Below are positions 56,180-64,000 of a stretch of 64,000 bases of DNA, piece after piece. Where the stretch lies: the NCBI RefSeq assembly GCF_030440425.1, contig NZ_CP098023.1, positions 2,221,501 to 2,285,500 on the forward strand. The letters run 5' to 3'. The stretch comes from Microbulbifer sp. MI-G. GTDB taxonomy: Bacteria; Pseudomonadota; Gammaproteobacteria; Pseudomonadales; Cellvibrionaceae. Every line of letters starts with the position of its first letter. Within the stretch, counting starts at the first letter, position 1. The notes under the pieces are model-generated. The model had not been told where the DNA came from, made no database searches, and worked only from the letters and a program-made list of their open reading frames with translations. The position numbers and the translations under genes were made by a program.

Positions 56180-57187
56180 ATGGACAAAGAACAATCCCCT
56201 GCCAGACTTCGAGACACGCTTGTCACCGGAAGCACCATTGGCGCACAAGAAAAGCTCCCTCGGGAGAAAAAAGTCCAGGATTACCTGCGCGCCTCCACCT
56301 CAGATAACACCCGAAAGGCCTATCGGTCCGCCATTCGCCAGTTTGAAAAGTGGGGAGGCAGGCTTCCTACCAACAACCAGGTACTGGTGCGCTATCTGCT
56401 TAGCCGCGCTGAGGTGTTAAATTCCCGCACCCTCGACCTGCATCTCACTGCCATTGGGCAATGGCACCAGTACCAGGGCATGTCCAATCCGGTGACCGAC
56501 CCGCTGGTACAAAAAGCCATGCAGGGCATAAGGCGTACCCATGGTAAGCCCAAGCAAAAAGCCAAGGCACTCAGTATGCAGCATCTGGCCGCGATGGCCG
56601 GCCACCTGCGCAGTCAAGTGGCATCCAAGAAGAAAGCCCGGGACCTCGCTTTACTCCTGACCGGTTTCTTCGGTGCCTTTCGGCGCAGTGAACTGGTGGC
56701 AATACAGGTGTCCGACTTGATATGGGAAGAGGAAGGATTAATCATACGCCTGCCCAAATCCAAAACAGACCAGAGTGGTGAGGGGATTTTACGTGCCCTC
56801 CCCTATGGCGATGCACAGGTTTGCCCCGCCTCAGCACTTAAGCACTGGTTGAAAATTGCTGCCATCACAGAGGGGCCCGTATTCCGTGCGGTCAATCGCT
56901 GGGATACTGTTCAGCCGCAACAGCTAAACGCCACTGCCATTAATGACTTGCTGAAAAAGCTTGGCCTTGCCTGTGGCTTTGACTTTGTCGATCAGATCAG
57001 CAGCCACAGCTTTCGACGCGGCCTTTCGACCGCCGCGGCGCGCGAAAAAGTGAGTTTTGAATTGATCAAGAAGCAGGGTGGCTGGAAAAGCGACGCTGTT
57101 GTCTGGGGATATATTGAAGAAGGGCAACAGTTTTCCGACAATGCCTCCTCAATATTAATGAAAAAGATGGCAGAGCTTCTTCGATAG
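56180..57187 (+). CDS. Tyrosine recombinase (phage-integrase family)
   Basis: 335 residues. The N-terminal SAM-like core-binding domain (about 30-125) holds NTRKAYRSAIRQFEKW, and the catalytic domain (about 135-330) has the full active site: Arg in FRRSELVAI, Lys in PKSKTDQ, HSFRRG (H-x-x-R), Trp in GGWKSD and the Tyr nucleophile in VWGYIEEG. It should integrate or excise DNA or resolve dimers. It is divergent from the KfrA-like gene with about 190 bases between. No attachment-site repeat could be assigned. Confidence 0.88.
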   Translation: MDKEQSPARLRDTLVTGSTIGAQEKLPREKKVQDYLRASTSDNTRKAYRSAIRQFEKWGGRLPTNNQVLVRYLLSRAEVLNSRTLDLHLTAIGQWHQYQGMSNPVTDPLVQKAMQGIRRTHGKPKQKAKALSMQHLAAMAGHLRSQVASKKKARDLALLLTGFFGAFRRSELVAIQVSDLIWEEEGLIIRLPKSKTDQSGEGILRALPYGDAQVCPASALKHWLKIAAITEGPVFRAVNRWDTVQPQQLNATAINDLLKKLGLACGFDFVDQISSHSFRRGLSTAAAREKVSFELIKKQGGWKSDAVVWGYIEEGQQFSDNASSILMKKMAELLR

Positions 57188-57841
57188 GCTGCTGCGAAAA
57201 CACGTTCATAGCGTATTTCTCAATGTCGATGACGATAAGCTGTTATCGCTACTAGGTATTTACCAGACGGATCTGCGGCGCACTTCTTGAGTGTTTGAAG
57301 TATCGATAAGCTGAATATTGTTGATTACAAATCTGGCTGTAAAATCGACATTCTCGACTGTGCATTGACAGGTCAGCCGGACGTTACCAAAATGATTCAA
57401 CCCTGTTACGGAAACACTGTAATCACGGCTGCAACCGCCTCTCTGCACAGGAACGCCTACTTGTGTCTTTTCCTCGGCAAAAGTAGTCCTGCGCAGTTTG
57501 AGTTGCTACTTGTGATCCAGCGGGTGCGTATAGCCAGCATCATCTTCGATGCCCCAGCGGACAAATAGATCCCGGAACGGTTCATTGAGCAAACCCGACA
57601 CGACTTTCGTCAATACAACAAAAAGCACAGCTAGCATTTATTTTTGATAACCCTGGCTCGATCCGCATGGGCTTTTGGGCAGTATCAAACACCGAATAAT
57701 GACAAATGGTCGTTTGCAGCCTGTGAAACTCAGTTGGAACAGGCAGGTCATCAGCGTTGGCAGAACAAACCTGTGACAGAAAGCAACGCCAATGCACCTC
57801 TTTCCCGAAACACAGCAGCACTAATAGTATGGAGGCTACAT
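57188..57841. other. Gap holding a possible gene remnant on the minus strand
   Basis: A minus-strand frame at about 57257-57490 ends in TGA-free protein-like sequence (GCSRDYSVSVTGLNHFGNV, TCQCTVENVDF), with an upstream stop and no start; it looks like the tail of an exported beta-rich protein. No intact gene was seen. The last 20 bases contain the GGAGG of the flavodoxin gene. Confidence 0.35.
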
Positions 57842-58588
57842 ATGACACTCAACAAAAAACAGCTGGCCGAGTGCGAATCCAGCTCTTGGGATTTTTCCGA
57901 TCTCAACGCTCTGTTCCTGAATTGTACATTAAAGCCAACTCCGGAACTTTCCCATACCGATGGCTTGATCAATATCTCCCGCGAGATCATGCAGAGAAAT
58001 GGAGTTCATACACAGGTACTGCGACCGGTGGATCATGACATCGCTTCTGGAGTTTACCCCGATATGACCGAGCACGGCTGGAGAAATGACGAATGGCCGC
58101 AGATTTACCAGCAGGTAGAAAAAGCTGACATACTGGTCATCGGCTCGCCTATCTGGCTCGGTGAAAAATCATCCATCTGCACTCAAACCATCGAGCGACT
58201 CTATGCCAACTCTTCCGACCTGAACGATCAGGGCCAATATGCCTATTACGGTCGTGTTGGCGGCTGCCTGATTACTGGAAACGAAGATGGCGCCAAGCAC
58301 TGCGCCATGAACATTCTCTATTCTCTGCAACATTTGGGCTATGTAATCCCACCACAAGCAGATGCCGCCTGGGTAGGAGAAGCAGGCCCTGGCCCCTCCT
58401 ACCTGGACCCCGGTTCCGGAGGTCCGCAAAATGATTTCACCAACCGCAATACCACCTTTATGACCTGGAACCTGATGCATCTGGCCAGGATGATCAAAGA
58501 TGCAGGCGGCATACCAGCCCATGGTAACCAGCGCTCCCGTTGGGATGCCGGTTGCAAGCCGGACTTCCCCAACCCCGATTACCGTTAG
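57842..58588 (+). CDS. Flavodoxin/NAD(P)H-dependent FMN reductase family protein
   Basis: 248 residues. ATG 57842 follows GGAGG by 6 bases; the open frame upstream (to 57644) is not protein-like. A flavodoxin-like fold is visible: LNALFLNCTLKPTPELS forms the first strand and FMN-phosphate loop, and DILVIGSPIWLGEKSS is the typical FMN-binding segment. The C-terminal extension (from about residue 180) is longer than in simple flavodoxins. It is probably a flavin-dependent oxidoreductase with unknown substrate. It is transcribed alone. Confidence 0.8.
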   Translation: MTLNKKQLAECESSSWDFSDLNALFLNCTLKPTPELSHTDGLINISREIMQRNGVHTQVLRPVDHDIASGVYPDMTEHGWRNDEWPQIYQQVEKADILVIGSPIWLGEKSSICTQTIERLYANSSDLNDQGQYAYYGRVGGCLITGNEDGAKHCAMNILYSLQHLGYVIPPQADAAWVGEAGPGPSYLDPGSGGPQNDFTNRNTTFMTWNLMHLARMIKDAGGIPAHGNQRSRWDAGCKPDFPNPDYR

Positions 58589-58796
58589 GGTTGTCTTTCA
58601 GCGATCTGCCAGTCCCCATGGCTAATAAAACTATTTGATACTGGGCACCTGAATAGCGCCGTGGGTTTTCCGCAAGATTGCAAGGCACTATTGCTGGTTA
58701 ATAAAGGACCCTATTCTCAGCTTTCCCCCGACAAGTCCCGCAGGCGCTGGCGGATAATATCGGCCAGCCTTTGCGCCCCCGGACCAGTGTGGGGTA

Positions 58797-59195
58797 CTAG
58801 GGCCTGTTCACACTAATTAAAGTATCGGCAATAAGCGCAAAGTGAATAAAAAATGTGAAAACGACATCCAGTTTGTCAAAACGAGAGAAAATTCTTCTGA
58901 AGCCCTTCAGGCGTCGAAACAGCCTCTCCACTTCATTTCGTTTTTTGTACGCCTCCACGTCGTATTTCCAGGTGCTCATTCGGTTACTCTTCGGTGGCAC
59001 GACAGGTTCCATGCCCAGATCGAATACCAACTGCCGGGTTTCATTACCCTCGTAGGCCTTGTCCATGATCACTTTGGCACCATCCCAACCGCAGTTCTCA
59101 AGGCTTTTCAGCAGCTTTCGGCCCTCCGGAGCGTCTCCAGCCTGCCCCGGTGACAGAGAAAATACTACGGCGCGGTTGTGGTCGGCTGCAACCAT
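58797..59195 (-). CDS. IS5-family transposase, C-terminal frame
   Basis: 132 codons visible from an internal Met; homology extends upstream to the A-run. It holds the second catalytic Asp (VIMDKAYEGNETRQL) and the YREK-like region (KKRNEVERLFRRLKGFRRIFSRFDKL) with the catalytic Glu. The stop codon TAG is formed by the element's end plus the target-site CTAG, so termination depends on where the element lands. It is probably expressed only as a frameshift fusion. Confidence 0.8.
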   Translation of the reverse strand: MVAADHNRAVVFSLSPGQAGDAPEGRKLLKSLENCGWDGAKVIMDKAYEGNETRQLVFDLGMEPVVPPKSNRMSTWKYDVEAYKKRNEVERLFRRLKGFRRIFSRFDKLDVVFTFFIHFALIADTLISVNRP

Positions 59196-59606
59196 ATGAA
59201 TCTTGGTGGTCCATCCTGCTCGTGATTTGCCGATAGATTGAGGACCATTTTTTTTAACGCGCCAGTACCATCTGGATGAACTTTAACAGCCGTAGAATCA
59301 AGAGAGATATGATCGACCTGGATATTGATCACATTATTTTCCTGGAGGGCCAGAAAGACCCTATCCAGTACACCTTGTTTGGCCCAACGATTCGCCCGCA
59401 TGTAGACGCTGTGCCAACGGCCGAATTTCATCGGCAGACCTCGCCATTTACAACCATGCTCGGCTATGTAAAGAATGGCGTTCAGCACTTGTAAGTTGGA
59501 TATTTTCACGTTGCCGCGCTGGAGGGGCAGAAAATCTTCGATAATTTTGTATTGTTGCGCTGTAATTTCCATGAAGGGATTATACAGGATTTAGTGTGAA
59601 CAGGCC
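58801..59606 (-). mobile_element. Complete IS5-family insertion sequence
   Basis: 806 bases bounded by GGCCTGTTCACACTAA and its inverse TTAGTGTGAACAGGCC, flanked by a 4-base direct repeat CTAG (58797-58800 and 59607-59610). It inserted into the CTAG at the tip of the miniature element. It codes for a DDE transposase in two overlapping frames. A 201-base fragment of a sister copy lies at 53152-53352. Confidence 0.9.
59165..59572 (-). CDS. IS5-family transposase, N-terminal frame
   Basis: The first frame of the transposase: 135 codons, of which the first 102 match the family (LQVLNAILYIAEHGCKWRGLP, and SLDSTAVKVHPDGTGALKK with the first catalytic Asp). After the run of eight A (minus strand, near 59250) the frame leaves the homologous sequence. 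A -1 shift on the A-run would continue directly into the second frame, giving a full-length DDE transposase of about 257 residues. It could be programmed frameshifting or an inactivating indel. Confidence 0.8.
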   Translation of the reverse strand: MEITAQQYKIIEDFLPLQRGNVKISNLQVLNAILYIAEHGCKWRGLPMKFGRWHSVYMRANRWAKQGVLDRVFLALQENNVINIQVDHISLDSTAVKVHPDGTGALKKMVLNLSANHEQDGPPRFIWLQPTTTAP

Positions 59607-59828
59607 CTAGGGACATCCCCGCCGCAATTTTCACTTCGGCTTGAAACCCAGGCGCAGCAAGGCTTTCAGGGGTGCCTTACTTTCGACCAAAAATTAATGA
59701 CTTACGTCAACCATGTGATTTCCGGCGGGGATGCCCCTAGTACTCCAAACTCTTGCTGAAAGTTACCAACTTTTTTATTTTGTCTGTATCAAAATAAACA
59801 GTGTGGCACCAACTTTAGGGTGATTTAG

Positions 59829-60273
59829 TTCCCATCTTTATTTGAGTTCCACACCCGATGGCGCCTGATTCACTATCAGGCGCCGGATGGTAGCTTTCAA
59901 GTTTCTCACCAACGAGATGGAACTGGAACCTGGCGTCGTCGCATTCCTGTATCTGCGCCGCTGGGACGAGGAAAAGTACTTCGATACCTGGAAGAACAGT
60001 TTTGCGAGCAAGAGGGCCTGGAGCAAGAGCGTAACCGGGATCAGCACACAGGCTTGGCTGACGATCATGACCTCGCTATTGCTGCTCATGTTTGCTCACC
60101 ACCACCAGGACCGCTGGCAGGTAGGGGATGAAAATAGCTTGAAGAAGCAGTCGGATCGCATCGACCAGAAATACATCAAGGAGGGGCAGCGCATTCCTTG
60201 GCATACCTTCCTCTACCGCTCTGTATCCAAAATCAGCCAGCAAGTAATCCGATTCCTAAAATACTGTTTTTGA
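59829..60273 (+). pseudogene. C-terminal remnant of an IS4-type transposase
   Basis: The first part (RWRLIHYQAPDG, frame starting about 59829) and the second part (FKFLTNEMELEPGVVAFLY, then RRWDEEKYFDTWKNSFA, in the frame at 59887) match consecutive pieces of IS4-type transposases. The two parts are in different frames, so there is a frameshift near 59890. The N-terminal half is absent. Confidence 0.75.
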
Positions 60274-60605
60274 AAGAAAGCCTCCCGGAAGCTCTATGAG
60301 CGCCAGGTGATGCCAATGCTTCTGAGGTATACGTGATTTTTAAACCGGACACCGTTTTTTATAGTCATAGGTACTGGGATTCCCCGCATACGTGGGGCTA
60401 AACCGCAGTGGGGCATAACTTACAAATTTCAAGACCACCAACGCAAGGTTGTTTGCTGTGTCAATTTAAGCTATCTTTGCGCAGCCTTATGTTTCGCATT
60501 GTGAGAAAGGCAATAAACGTGCAGGATAACTAAAACTCAAAAGAGTGAGTAGAATGCACATAAATTTACTAGAAGATTAATTTCATGAGAAAAATGGAGT
60601 TTATT
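60274..60605. other. Short intergenic stretch with an IS-end-like sequence
   Basis: No gene. AAACCGGACACCGTTTTTTAT near 60339-60358 resembles the outer end of IS3-type elements. The leader of the gene at 60606 is AT-rich. Confidence 0.4.
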
Positions 60606-61148
60606 ATGAGATTCATAAAACTATTTGGCATAACAACTACACTACTAATACTGTTCCCTTTCCAACAAGCGCTTTCTGCAGATGTTGGTTTAAAAAATAA
60701 AAAAGAAGCTTGGCGCATGAAAATAGAAATGGATTTTCAAGCGGCGCCAATAAAGACCAAAGCGCAGCTGGACAGCTATCTGGCAGTAACCCCGATAGAG
60801 AACACACCTTTTAAGGCCCTTGCCGAGACGGAACGGGAGATATTTATTGACACCTTGGTATTCACGGACAAAGGTCTTGCGTCTTTTCACGCTGATGTTC
60901 TTAGTTATGGGCCAACTGCCACAGAGGTTTACAATATCCTCGCGTTGTTTGGGTCGCAATCTGCCACACCCTCATTACATGCGCTAACAATTGAGTCCGA
61001 GGCCGACCGCTCGATAATGGCATCAGACCAGGCACTTCAGGATTGGATTTTGTATGAGCATCTTTGCACATACATAATACAAGGTTTCTGGGCCTGCGAT
61101 AGGAACACACCATACAGATGTTTTGTAGAGCGGTGTTCAAGGATGTAA
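60606..61148 (+). CDS. Exported protein of unknown function
   Basis: 180 residues from ATG 60606, which follows GGAG by 7 bases; an in-frame ATG at 60585 is the alternative. A signal peptide (MRFIKLFGITTTLLILFPFQQALSA, in all about 25 residues) precedes an alpha/beta-looking domain. Four Cys near the C-terminus (EHLCTYI, FWACDRN, YRCFVERCS) suggest two disulfides. No family was recognised. The DNA is A+T-rich compared with housekeeping genes here. A perfect 14-bp hairpin separates it from the next exported protein gene. Confidence 0.65.
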   Translation: MRFIKLFGITTTLLILFPFQQALSADVGLKNKKEAWRMKIEMDFQAAPIKTKAQLDSYLAVTPIENTPFKALAETEREIFIDTLVFTDKGLASFHADVLSYGPTATEVYNILALFGSQSATPSLHALTIESEADRSIMASDQALQDWILYEHLCTYIIQGFWACDRNTPYRCFVERCSRM

Positions 61149-61162
61149 ACAGTTAACAAAGG

Positions 61163-61205
61163 TTTGATGGGAGGGTGTACACTACGCTATAACCCTCCCA
61201 TCAAA
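61163..61205. repeat. Perfect 14-bp hairpin between two exported-protein genes
   Basis: TTTGATGGGAGGGT (61163-61176) pairs perfectly with ACCCTCCCATCAAA (61192-61205) around a 15-base loop. No T-tract follows, so it may be a processing or stability element, or a factor-dependent terminator. Confidence 0.6.
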
Positions 61206-61234
61206 GTGATAAATTGCCAAATGCAGGTAAGGTG

Positions 61235-62149
61235 ATGCTAAATAACCTCAAATTACTAATAATCTCATGGCTATTTCTTTTGATTGCACCAGGGACAGTG
61301 CAGTCCGATGCCGATAAAGGTCCATCGATGAAGGAAAACTATGCCAGCTTGCTTACTATATACAACGCCATAAGCGGGCAACCTGAAAGGGGAATCCAAT
61401 CCAGAAAATTTTACCTACAAAATTTTAAGCCAGCAATAGCCCCAGCTGCCTTGCAAAAGCTCACTATATCAGATTTGGGGTATTTATTTGAAGCTAATGA
61501 CACCGTCATTTTTCACAACCCAGATGCTGATTATATAGATGATATGCAAAAAATATTACATGAATTGGAGTCTCGGGAGGCAATAGAAAACCGACACTTA
61601 GCTGCCCTACAGGAAGCATACATCGCGTCTTGCCAATTTGAGAAAGCCAAAAGGATGGTTGATCAAAAAAATGTAGAGTATTTGCAAAGTGTGCCTGAGA
61701 TACACAGGCTTAATGGTTTAGAGGAAGGGCAATCTACAATTTGGGTTTTTGAAGGCGGGACCCTTAAACAACGCAGTTTTAGTATCCCTAAAAAAGGGCC
61801 GTTCATTTTAGTTGCATCGAACCCCTTATGCGGTTTTTGTAGGGCAGCAGCAAAAGCAATAAGCAAAGATGTGCGTTGGAGCGAAATTTTCAAAAAACAT
61901 TCTTACTGGATAACAAGCGGGTCAGGAAAATTGCACACTGAACATTTCGAGCGCTGGTCAAAAAGCTATCCACAACTACCAGTAGCGTTGGGAGGGGTTA
62001 CGCCGCCATTTCCAGAGTTTGATTCATCGTTAGTACCAATGTTTTATTTTTTCCTTAACGGGGAACTTAAAAAAAGTGCACCGGGCTGGTCACCAAAGAA
62101 AAGGCACCCACACATGGACGAGTATCTGGCGGCTATTGGCTTTAAGTAG
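61235..62149 (+). CDS. Exported thioredoxin-fold-like protein with CGFC motif
   Basis: 304 residues from ATG 61235 (GTG at 61232 also possible; AGGTAAGG lies upstream). A signal peptide (to VQSDA) precedes a helical domain (about 30-165) and a C-terminal part containing PFILVASNPLCGFCRAAAKAI, a strand followed by a C-x-x-C helix as in thioredoxin-like proteins, then a probable cis-Pro region (SSLVPMFYFFLNGE). A periplasmic thiol-disulfide role is plausible. Its neighbour at 60606 has four C-terminal Cys and might be a partner. Confidence 0.68.
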   Translation: MLNNLKLLIISWLFLLIAPGTVQSDADKGPSMKENYASLLTIYNAISGQPERGIQSRKFYLQNFKPAIAPAALQKLTISDLGYLFEANDTVIFHNPDADYIDDMQKILHELESREAIENRHLAALQEAYIASCQFEKAKRMVDQKNVEYLQSVPEIHRLNGLEEGQSTIWVFEGGTLKQRSFSIPKKGPFILVASNPLCGFCRAAAKAISKDVRWSEIFKKHSYWITSGSGKLHTEHFERWSKSYPQLPVALGGVTPPFPEFDSSLVPMFYFFLNGELKKSAPGWSPKKRHPHMDEYLAAIGFK

Positions 62150-62278
62150 CGCTAAGAGAGGCCCCCAGATGAAAAAAAAACCTTGAGGTCGGAATTCCAA
62201 GGAGGGCTTTGCTCTAAAACGCTTTTCTTCACAGGATTCACATTTTAGAGACGGTGTAAAACTTACGTTAACGCGACG

Positions 62279-62632
62279 TTACTGCCAAGCGTTGGAACAG
62301 CTCTTTGGCAATACAGAATCCTCCAGATCCAAAGTGCACACCCAGTTACCATTTGACACTGTATAAGTCAGCGTAATGTGCTTTCCGGCTATCTTATCAT
62401 TGACCCCCTCTGTGACAAAGGTTGCCCTTATCTCACAGCTGTCTGTACCTTGTGCTGTGGCCTGTGTGCACGATACATACTTTCCTGTCAGATTGTAGCC
62501 ATACAAGCCACCAGCCGGCTTTGATGGCGTTGGAGGTGTGCCGGAAGAAGGGTCCCCTGGGTCCGCCGCTTCCTGGCTGCAGGCTCTGGCCAAGCCGGAA
62601 GCACTGGCTACATCAATGATCGGCACCTTCAA
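62279..62632 (-). pseudogene. Beheaded type IV pilin, C-terminal part
   Basis: About 117 codons without a proper start; the only initiator is a TTG inside a mobile-element end. The C-terminal pattern, HITLTYTVSNGNWVCTLD.. then VLPKSC, is the disulfide loop of type IV major pilins, and the preceding SGLARACSQEAADPG resembles the mid-helix region. The conserved N-terminal prepilin helix (GFTLIELM type) is missing; the frame is cut exactly where the 42-base repeat begins. The gene cannot make a functional pilin. Confidence 0.7.
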
Positions 62633-62669
62633 GCCGAAGTGAAAATTGCGGCGGGGATGTCCCTAGTAC
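62628..62669. repeat. Second copy of the miniature-element end
   Basis: 42 bases identical, in inverted orientation, to the left end of the element at 58794/59611-59646 (from TTCAAGCCGAAG to CCCTAGTAC). It joins the truncated pilin to the leader of the azoreductase gene. The matching opposite end is not found nearby. Confidence 0.75.
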
Positions 62670-62684
62670 CCCTCTCAAGAGGCA

Positions 62685-63281
62685 ATGATGGCAAAGCTAC
62701 TCACTATCCAATCCAGTATCTTTCAGGTAGAGGGTCAATCCTCCCTGTTGGCCGCAAAATACGTGCAGAACTGGAAAACGGAGAATCCCCGTGGAGAAGT
62801 GATCAGCCGCGACTTGGTGGCAGAACCGATACCGCACCTGACCTTGGCGCACTATCAAGCATTCAATACACCACAGGAACAGCGCAGCCTAGAGCAGCAG
62901 GCAATGGTCCATTATTCGGATATTTTGATTAAAGAAATTTCTGCCGCTGAGACCGTGGTAATGGGAGTACCTATGTACAACTTCACTATTCCATCCACGT
63001 TGCACACCTATTTCGATCATATTGCCCGCGCCGGTGTTACCTTTCGCTATACCGATAATGGCCCCCAGGGGATGCTCGTGAACAAAAAAGTTATCGTCTT
63101 TGCGGCTCGCGGCGGCTTCTACGGTGATGATCATGCGCAAAGCGCATTTTTGCGTCAGTTTCTGGGGTTTGTGGGCATGACCGATGTGGAGTTTATTTAC
63201 ATTGAAGGGCTGGCTGTTGCCGGGGAGGCGAAAGAAAAGAACCTGGCAGCGGCAAACAGGCGTATTACCGAACTCTCCTGA
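62685..63281 (+). CDS. azoR: FMN-dependent NADH-azoreductase
   Basis: A 198-residue flavodoxin-like quinone/azo reductase. The FMN-phosphate loop appears as IQSSIFQVEGQSS, the ring-binding segment as GVPMYNFTIPSTL, and the third loop as AARGGFYG, all typical of AzoR. AGAGG precedes tandem ATG codons at 62685 and 62688. It reduces azo dyes or, more probably in nature, quinones by two electrons. Its leader was altered by the mobile-element end 16 bases upstream of the start, which may have changed its promoter. Confidence 0.88.
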   Translation: MMAKLLTIQSSIFQVEGQSSLLAAKYVQNWKTENPRGEVISRDLVAEPIPHLTLAHYQAFNTPQEQRSLEQQAMVHYSDILIKEISAAETVVMGVPMYNFTIPSTLHTYFDHIARAGVTFRYTDNGPQGMLVNKKVIVFAARGGFYGDDHAQSAFLRQFLGFVGMTDVEFIYIEGLAVAGEAKEKNLAAANRRITELS

Positions 63282-63380
63282 TCCCTCGGTGAAAAAAATT
63301 GCCTACGGCAGGTTGCGATTGAGGCCGACTGTGTCGGCCCATACCTTTTATTTCTATTCAAGACAATGCAAAAAGGGGTT

Positions 63381-64000
63381 TTATACGGCCTCTACAGTGT
63401 CCGCTTGTTTATCGGTAAGCTTTCCCTGATCAGCGGGAAGTTCCGCGCTGAACGAGGTCTTATTCCGACCAAATAAGCGCTGCACAACCACAAAAAAGAG
63501 CGGAATAAAGAAGATACCGAGCAGGGTTCCCACCACCATACCCCCCAACACGCCAGTGCCAATGGCGCGCTGGGCACCAGAACCGGCCCCGGTAGCAACA
63601 GCCAGTGGCAACACACCCAGACCGAAAGCTAGTGAAGTCATGAGGATTGGGCGCAACCGGTCGCGCACCGCACGCATGGTAGCTGCCACCAGTTCCATGC
63701 CGCTGTCCAGGTTGTGCTTGGCGAACTCCACGATCAAGATGGCATTTTTGCTGGTCAGGCCAACAGTTGTGAGCATGGCGACCTGGAAGTAGACATCCCG
63801 TTCCATCCCCCGCAGGCTGTTGGCAAGTACTGCACCGAGAATGCCCAGTGGCGCAATCAGCAGTACCGCAGTGGGCACGGTCCAGCTCTCATACAGTGCC
63901 GCCAGACACAAAAACACAATCAACAGTGACAAAATGTAAAGCAGCGGCGCCTGCGCACCGGCAGCGCGCTCCTGGTAGGAGAGCCCACTCCACTCCATCC
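63381..64000 (-). CDS. RND efflux transporter, C-terminal part (5' end outside window)
   Basis: The last 206 residues or so of an AcrB/MexB-type hydrophobe/amphiphile efflux pump. [16 protein letters not shown], the helix [15 protein letters not shown], the [15 protein letters not shown] segment and [18 protein letters not shown] are hallmark sequences of the C-terminal half. It exports drugs, detergents or bile salts with H+ through a tripartite complex. The adaptor gene would lie upstream, beyond the right edge. The tail after GRNKTSF is variable. Confidence 0.92.
   Translation of the reverse strand, partial: MEWSGLSYQERAAGAQAPLLYILSLLIVFLCLAALYESWTVPTAVLLIAPLGILGAVLANSLRGMERDVYFQVAMLTTVGLTSKNAILIVEFAKHNLDSGMELVAATMRAVRDRLRPILMTSLAFGLGVLPLAVATGAGSGAQRAIGTGVLGGMVVGTLLGIFFIPLFFVVVQRLFGRNKTSFSAELPADQGKLTDKQADTVEAV

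Larger units (their letters stand above)
58794..59740. repeat. Small inverted-repeat element (MITE-like) interrupted by IS5
   Basis: Without the IS5 insertion this is about 137 bases: GTACTAGGGACATCCCCG at 58794-58800 plus 59611 onward, and the inverted end CGGGGATGCCCCTAGTAC up to about 59743. The inverted ends match over about 21 bases with one mismatch. It has no coding capacity, as expected for a non-autonomous miniature element. One 42-base end recurs at 62628-62669 in inverted orientation. Confidence 0.65.

Noticed and set aside
56180..57187. Attachment sites for the tyrosine recombinase
   Set aside because: No direct repeat flanking a coherent segment and no tRNA target could be identified.
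1..64000. CRISPR arrays, rRNA or tRNA genes
   Set aside because: No regularly spaced repeats and no tRNA-like cloverleaf or rRNA signature were noticed by eye; a tRNAscan run would be needed to exclude a tRNA firmly.

Overview
The window looks like chromosome of a Gram-negative marine gammaproteobacterium of the Cellvibrionales/Microbulbifer kind. This is an inference from the gene set: TonB-dependent receptors with EEVVVTGSRI plugs, a multi-domain secreted GH18 chitinase, a secreted M9 collagenase, the Lol lipoprotein-export system, an acnD/prpF-type methylcitrate operon and a Prc protease. No rRNA or tRNA gene was recognised, so the species is not fixed.

Positions 1-25200 look like one collagen-utilisation island. 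It starts with the 3' end of an M9 collagenase. Two TonB-dependent receptors, a periplasmic 5'-nucleotidase and a chitinase follow; the last two may be unrelated. Then come a POT-family peptide/H+ symporter and an M24 Xaa-Pro peptidase, and after them a complete set of hydroxyproline genes: D-hydroxyproline dehydrogenase, a DHDPS-family deaminase, an alpha-ketoglutarate-semialdehyde dehydrogenase, a Cys/Cys 4-hydroxyproline epimerase, a Cys/Thr trans-3-hydroxyproline dehydratase and a pyrroline-2-carboxylate reductase. In the middle sits an FCD regulator with two apparent winged-helix domains. A short dyad, TTGTNNACAA, recurs before the first receptor, the transporter, the deaminase and (more weakly) the regulator, and once beyond the reductase. 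This suggests one regulon from polymer to 2-oxoglutarate and proline.

Positions 26000-50850 are mostly housekeeping: an acetolactate-synthase-like enzyme, a phosphopantetheinyl transferase, the operon gntR-prpB-prpC-acnD-prpF (minus strand) with two near-identical operators, a DUF2062 protein, lolCDE, a sterol-desaturase gene interrupted by an in-frame amber codon, an L,D-transpeptidase, asnS, an M43 metalloprotease, prc, an exonuclease III and a bile-acid:Na+ symporter-family protein.

Positions 50850-62670 are a plastic region. It holds a long gene-poor stretch, a candidate structured RNA, a csrA paralogue, two copies of a decayed IS3-type repeat around an AT-rich membrane-protein gene, a KfrA-like coiled-coil protein divergent from a tyrosine recombinase, a flavodoxin-family protein, a small inverted-repeat element with a nested IS5-family insertion, an IS4-type remnant, two exported proteins of unknown function and a beheaded type IV pilin. 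The window closes with an azoreductase and the 3' end of an RND efflux transporter.
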